Program-made: the position numbers and the translations under genes | NCBI GenBank assembly: GCA_907164885.2 | Contig: OU015490.1 | Span: 93,462,372 to 93,526,371, forward strand | From: Dolomedes plantarius | Lineage: Eukaryota; Arthropoda; Arachnida; Araneae; Dolomedidae | Direction of reading: 5' to 3' | Length of the DNA stretch: 64,000 nucleotides | The notes under the pieces: generated by a model | The model's database searches: none | What the model saw: only the letters and a program-made list of their open reading frames with translations | What the model was told of the DNA's origin: nothing | Shown: positions 59,755-64,000 of the stretch, piece after piece | Layout of the letters: each line of letters starts with the position of its first letter | Numbering within the stretch: the stretch's first letter is position 1

Positions 59755-61166
59755 CACTCATGGACAAAAAATTAGCGCACCAAGAAATAATTGCGGGATC
59801 GTAACGAAACTTGCAATGAAGGTACATGTCGGGGAGATATGCAAATGATTAGAAATGCAGCATGATTGTGCATTACGTATAGCCGGTAGAGGGCGTTGAA
59901 CATCGTACTCTGTGGAGTATAAAACAGGTAACCAAAGCTTGTTTGATTGTGCTGAATCATTTACAAAGGAAGAGCTGAGATAGACATGCCATTACGCCTT
60001 GTTCGAAGACAATATAAGCAGTTGTCGCAGTTTGAGAGGGGGAGAATCGTCGGGATGATGGAAGCTGGGTGGTCAGCTAGGCGAGTAGCTCGTCAATTAG
60101 GCCGCTCTAATTGTGTTGTGAGGAGGTGTTGGGACCAGTGGACCCGAGAGATGTCATGTAAACGAAGACCAGGCTCAGGACGCCCTCGACAGACCAGTCG
60201 TCGAGAAGACCGCCACATCGTAAGAAATGCACGCGTACAGCCAACTGCTTCATCGGCCGCCATCCAGGCACAGGTAGCACCTTCACTAGGGGCCTCTGTG
60301 TCTTCTCGAACCATACGAAGGCGCCTGGCTGAAGGACAGTTGGTATCACGGCGCCCATTACGTGTGCTGCCCTTGACGCCCACCCATCGACGCCTCCGTT
60401 TGGAGTTTTGCCGCGCACGAGGAAACTGGACTGCAGCGGAATGGAACCAGGTCGTCTTTAGCGATGAATCCAGATTCAATCTCGGCAGTGATGACAATCG
60501 TGTTCGTGTGTGGAGAGCCCGTGGTGAACGCTTCAATCCTGCCTTTGCTGTACAGTGACACATCGCTCCCACAGCTGGTGTGATGGTATGGGGTGCCATT
60601 GCCCACAATACACGGTCACCCCTAGTATTGTTCCGTGACACCATGACAGCCCAGCGGTATGTTCATGAAATTCTGCAACCACATGTGTTGCCACTCATGC
60701 AACGGCTCCCAGGAGCCATTTTTCAACAAGACAATGCTCGGCCTCATACGGCAAGGGTGTCACAAGACTGTCTCCGCACTGTTACTACCCTTCCTTGGCC
60801 TGCCCGATCCCCAGATTTGTCTCCAATCGAGCATATCTGGGATCATTTGGGACGACGAGTTGGGCATCCCACGAGTTTGAACAAACTAGAGGCAAGGTTA
60901 CAGCAAATATGGAACGAAATGTCTCAAGACATCATACAAAACTTGTATGACTCAATGCCCGATCGTATCGCATCGTGCATTCGCGCTAGAGGTGGTCCAA
61001 CGGAGTATTAACTCCTCCGTTCTTTTGCCTTTTTCTCTGAAATAAATTATCCCTTTTCTTTGATTTTCTTATCATTTACTTATATCAAAGTAGTCATTAC
61101 GTATGTAAAATTTCGTTTTATTTTGACGACTCCTTCTCGGTGCGCTAATTTTTTTGTCCATGAGTG
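59755..61166 (+). mobile_element. Tc1-like transposon, copy 2 (same family as 19407-20830)
   Basis: Termini CACTCATGGACAAAAAATTA and the inverted TAATTTTTTTGTCCATGAGTG-type end, with TA on both sides (59753-59754 and 61167-61168). It runs in the opposite direction to copy 1. It lies 78 bases to the right of the end of Helitron A, outside that element. Confidence 0.95.
59986..61011 (+). pseudogene. Tc1-like transposase, copy 2 (single nonsense codon)
   Basis: From MPLRLVRRQYKQLSQFERGR the frame is open to AFAVQ, where TGA (60556-60558) replaces the CGA seen in copy 1. It continues in the same frame through APTAGVMVWGAIAHNTRSP, FQQDNARPHTARVSQD and SPDLSPIEHIWDHLGRR to the end RARGGPTEY at 61011. 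Length is 342 codons. Lesions differ from those of copy 1, so the two were inactivated independently. A C-to-T change at a CpG explains the TGA. Confidence 0.9.
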
Positions 61167-61168
61167 TA

Positions 61169-61682
61169 TTATTTGTAATTGTAAAAAAGAAAATATTCTA
61201 AATTAATCTTCTTCATTTTCAAAATTATGAACCACTTAAGAAATGTTGATGAGAACTCCGTAAAATAATTTAAATGGTTTTGGTTGATTAGAATTAGCAC
61301 GATTATTTGATATTTATACACTTATTAAAACATAAATAGGTACGTCCTCCTGCCACGTGTCTTTCACTCCATGATTAATAGTTAAAAATCATTAAAATCT
61401 TCCAAATATTTATACCTCATCTATGTACTTGTAGAGTAAAAATCTACAATAATGCAATTATTTATCCGTAAAAAATTATTTTAATATAAATTAATATACC
61501 CTCTGTGTTCAGAAAAATAATCATATTTCCACATTCTTTTCAAGTCTAATATGTAATACTTATTGTAGGACATAGGGAGTGTATTTTTGCTGGAAATTCT
61601 GAAGCAGTTTGGGGCAAAGTTACTTTTCTATCAAATTTTTTCGTCCATGGATTAATGACGAAACTATACAGGATTTCACTTA
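61169..61682. other. no gene seen
   Basis: AT-rich DNA between copy 2 of the Tc1 family and Helitron B. Nothing recognised. Confidence 0.5.
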
Positions 61683-62358
61683 TCTCTATATATAAAACAG
61701 TTCCGTAACTGACTGACAGATAACACACAGACCAAACCGCTGGACCTAAAGGGCTGAAATTTTGCATGGCGATTGTTCTTATAGTGTAGGGGTGCACTAA
61801 GAAAGATTTTTGAAAAATTCTTAGATTTTTTTAAAATTAAATTTTTAAGTTGTTTTTGTAACTTTATTAAAGTTTTCATTTAAAATAATATCTGAGGGTT
61901 ATAAAATTTATATCACGAGAAAGATCATAAAAATTCCTTTAAAATGAAATCTTTCTCCGCTTCTTTACCTCAATTTCCTAATTTTTGGTGAATTTTTAAA
62001 GATTAATTTTTAGAATTTAATTTATTAAAGGCTGATGACGTGGTTTCTTTTCTTTTTGGGATACTTTAAACTAATTTTCCGGCAAATAAATAACAACGAA
62101 ACAGACAAAAAAATTTTTTTCTTGCTAATGCAGCAGATGATTGGACATTATCCAAAAAAATATTAAAATACAGTAAAAGAAATGTTCATCAAACTGCACT
62201 ATTTTAACTGTACTATATTCTTTACTATGTCCTATTAGATTTAATTTGAATATTTTCTTCTACATTATTTTGTCTATAAAAACATCCGTTACGATCTTTT
62301 TATAAATATATTTTTTTGTTTTTTTACATCATTTGCATACAACGATCCTTGTATTTAT

Positions 62359-62432
<74 letters not shown>

Positions 62433-62436
<4 letters not shown>

Positions 62437-63728
62437 GGCTGTACTCACATTTTTTAGACGATTTTGGTAAACGGTAATAAAAAATCGTTTGCTGCAAAAG
62501 AAATAATTGCAATTGTACTATGTTTTTAAAGTCAAAATTATCGTCTGCGGCTTGAAAGTTTTGTTTTTATTCAAAATGGAGTTTTTAACAAATCAGTGGT
62601 TCGAAGACTATATTTATGCTCTTTCCGAAGAGAAATATGTATACTCCGTTATCCAAAAACGATGTGAGAGTCATGGTTTTGTGATATCTAAAGCGTCGAT
62701 AGGTAATATCGTCAACAAGAAAGGAAAAAACGTCGAATTGGAGCCTCAAGTGGGACAAAAATTCCAAACAAGTATCCAAGGAAAAAACGGACATCTTCGA
62801 CTATTGCAAAGGTACGTTGTTTAATGTTAAAAGAAAATCCCCCTAGTCAAAGGACAGTTGCAAAATCATTAAAATGCTCGGTGTCCACTGTAAACAAAAT
62901 GATAAACGTTGATTTAAATCTTAAGAAAGCGAAAAAACGCAATATGCATCGTCTTCTTCCAAATCATATCGCTGAACGCAGGACATGCTGCAGAATTCTA
63001 TATGAGAAACACGTATCCAAAGAAAAATGGAAAACAATTGTCACAATAGATGAATCAAGGGTGTATTTAAATGATTGCAACAAAAAAAGAGCCATTTATT
63101 ATCATAAAAGAGGAGAAAAAAATTTAAGTACATGGTTCAAAGAATCGAAAGAAAGTTTTACTAAGGGATTCATGATTGTTGCTGGTTTTTCTTATAATGG
63201 CAAGTTAAAAATAAAGAAAGTGAAAAAAAAATGTCAAGATTAACTCCAAATACTATCAGGAACATATTTTATCGCCAATTTTTCTGAATGAAATACCATC
63301 GCTTTACCCAAAGTGCCATCAATCTCTGAGACTCCATCAGGACAAAGCTAGCAGTCACACATCAAAATTCACTGTAAATTTACTAAAAGAAATGGAACAA
63401 AAAACTGGTATCAAGGCCATACCCTTCACAGATATCCCTACTAAATCTCCCGATGTATAACCTATGGTCTTTTGTGCTTTCGGACTTTTAAAATCTGCAT
63501 TATCCAAACGTCGTCCCAAAACCCTTACAGGACTCTGGAAAGCTGTTCAGGAGGAATGGGATAGAATACCTCTTCTGACACTTCAAAAGGCATTATTATC
63601 GTGGAAATTGCGGTGTCGAAAGATAGTTCAGAATAAGGGATGTCATATAGAACATTTAAAACACAACAATTTTATGTAATTTAGTTTTGTGAATACAATA
63701 TACATCGTCATAAATTGTGTGAACAGCC

Positions 63729-63732
<4 letters not shown>
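62433..63732 (+). mobile_element. mariner-like element, DD41D-like spacing
   Basis: Ends CAGAGGCTGTACTCACATTT and the inverted TGTGTGAACAGCCTCTG share the first ten bases and a diverged continuation. They sit in (TA)n tracts on both sides (about 62364-62432 and 63733-63762), so the TA duplication cannot be told from the repeat. One gene fills the 1300 bp. Confidence 0.85.
62576..63679 (+). pseudogene. mariner-like transposase, DD41D-like, with lost third acidic residue
   Basis: The start MEFLTNQWFEDYIYALSEEK leads to a helix-turn-helix region. A frameshift at about 62822 moves into MLKENPPSQRTVAKSLKCSV. The first acidic residue is in TIDESRVY. A second frameshift in the A9 run near 63230 is followed by INSKYYQEHILSPIFLNE and the second acid in RLHQDKASSHTS. 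The third position, expected as PMD in SPD..PMD, reads PMV after an in-frame TAA. I count 41 residues between, hence DD41D-like. The end is KRRPKTLTGLWKAVQEEW and onward to 63679. Two frameshifts, one nonsense and a lost catalytic residue make it clearly dead. Confidence 0.8.
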
Positions 63733-63761
<29 letters not shown>

Positions 63762-63876
63762 GTATTAATTGCATACATTGACCGTTGTATTTAATTTGAA
63801 TGCACTCCGTAGCGAAGTACGGGTATTCATTTAGTGTTTACATACTACGATAACAATGATGTTCAAAATCCTATAC

Positions 63877-64000
63877 CAGTCATACTCAAACTTTTTTGTT
63901 TCTCGGGCCACATGTATATGCTTGTTACGTCACGCGGGTCGCAACATAATGCACTTTACTTCATAACATAATATTCTAAACAGTATAACTCAAAACCAAA
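63877..64000. mobile_element. hAT-type terminus running off the window
   Basis: CAGTCATACTCAAACTTTTT followed by TCTCGGGCCAC is typical of the first bases of hAT elements. The other end lies beyond 64000, so the target duplication (expected copy of 63869-63876) cannot be checked. Confidence 0.5.

Larger units (their letters stand above)
61683..63834 (+). mobile_element. non-autonomous Helitron B, split by a mariner-like element
   Basis: The 5' end is TCTCTATATATAAAACAG preceded by A. The 3' end has CTCCGTAGCGAAGTACGG, then GTATTCATTTAG and a T, a Helitron hairpin plus CTRR-type end (TTAG at 63831-63834). Apart from the insert the body is AT-rich and aligns by eye with Helitron A. An internal (TA)n tract is the insertion site of the mariner-like element. 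Confidence 0.8.

Overview
The window looks like repeat-rich nuclear DNA of an arthropod, most probably an arachnid such as a spider. It is strongly AT-rich, has long (TA)n microsatellites, and every coding trace I could identify belongs to a transposable element or a repeat-associated family. I see no intact host gene, no complete tRNA or rRNA, no CRISPR array and nothing bacterial. The arachnid call rests on how closely the Tc1 transposases and the LINE C-terminus resemble families I remember from spiders, so it is inference.

Layout. 1-10.3 kb: AT-rich non-coding DNA with two SINE-like patches, a near-perfect 0.7 kb palindrome (2329-3039), a hAT MITE, two small TA-flanked MITEs, and a MITE nested in a SINE. 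10.3-17.4 kb: a LINE ORF2 tail, a hAT remnant, a mariner-like element carrying a Harbinger-type MITE, then two hAT elements with clear 8-bp target duplications, one of them holding a further MITE inside its coding region. 19.4-20.8 kb: Tc1 copy 1. 21-29 kb: MITE and SINE traces, a broken gene of an uncharacterised nuclease-like family (22.7-24.95 kb) with an inverted 5' partial copy (26.84-27.6 kb), and a Helitron 3' fragment. 29.2-30.6 kb: a pogo-like element with many internal copies of its terminal motif. 34.9-38.3 kb: Ty3/Gypsy gag-pol debris beside a BED-finger hAT transposase pseudogene.

39.19-52.42 kb is the most striking region: six nearly identical 2.2-kb tandem units, each carrying the same dead reverse transcriptase/RNase H segment of a BEL/Pao retrotransposon. 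The single-copy 5' part of that element (gag, protease, start of pol) continues to the right at 52.42-55.94 kb and is split by a Tc1 element. Variant sites alternate between neighbouring units, which points to a dimeric higher-order structure of about 4.4 kb. The outer breakpoints share the 4 bp ACTG. 56-64 kb: Gypsy Gag debris, two Helitrons with TC and CTRR-like ends, each disrupted by a Tc1/mariner element (36- and 41-residue catalytic spacings), a second copy of the 19.4-kb Tc1 family, and the start of another hAT element at the window edge.

Nothing here works as a pathway. The interest lies in the nesting order, in the amplification of a retrotransposon fragment into a satellite-like array, in the palindrome, and in the nuclease-like family. 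All calls come from reading the sequence by eye; no alignments or searches were run.
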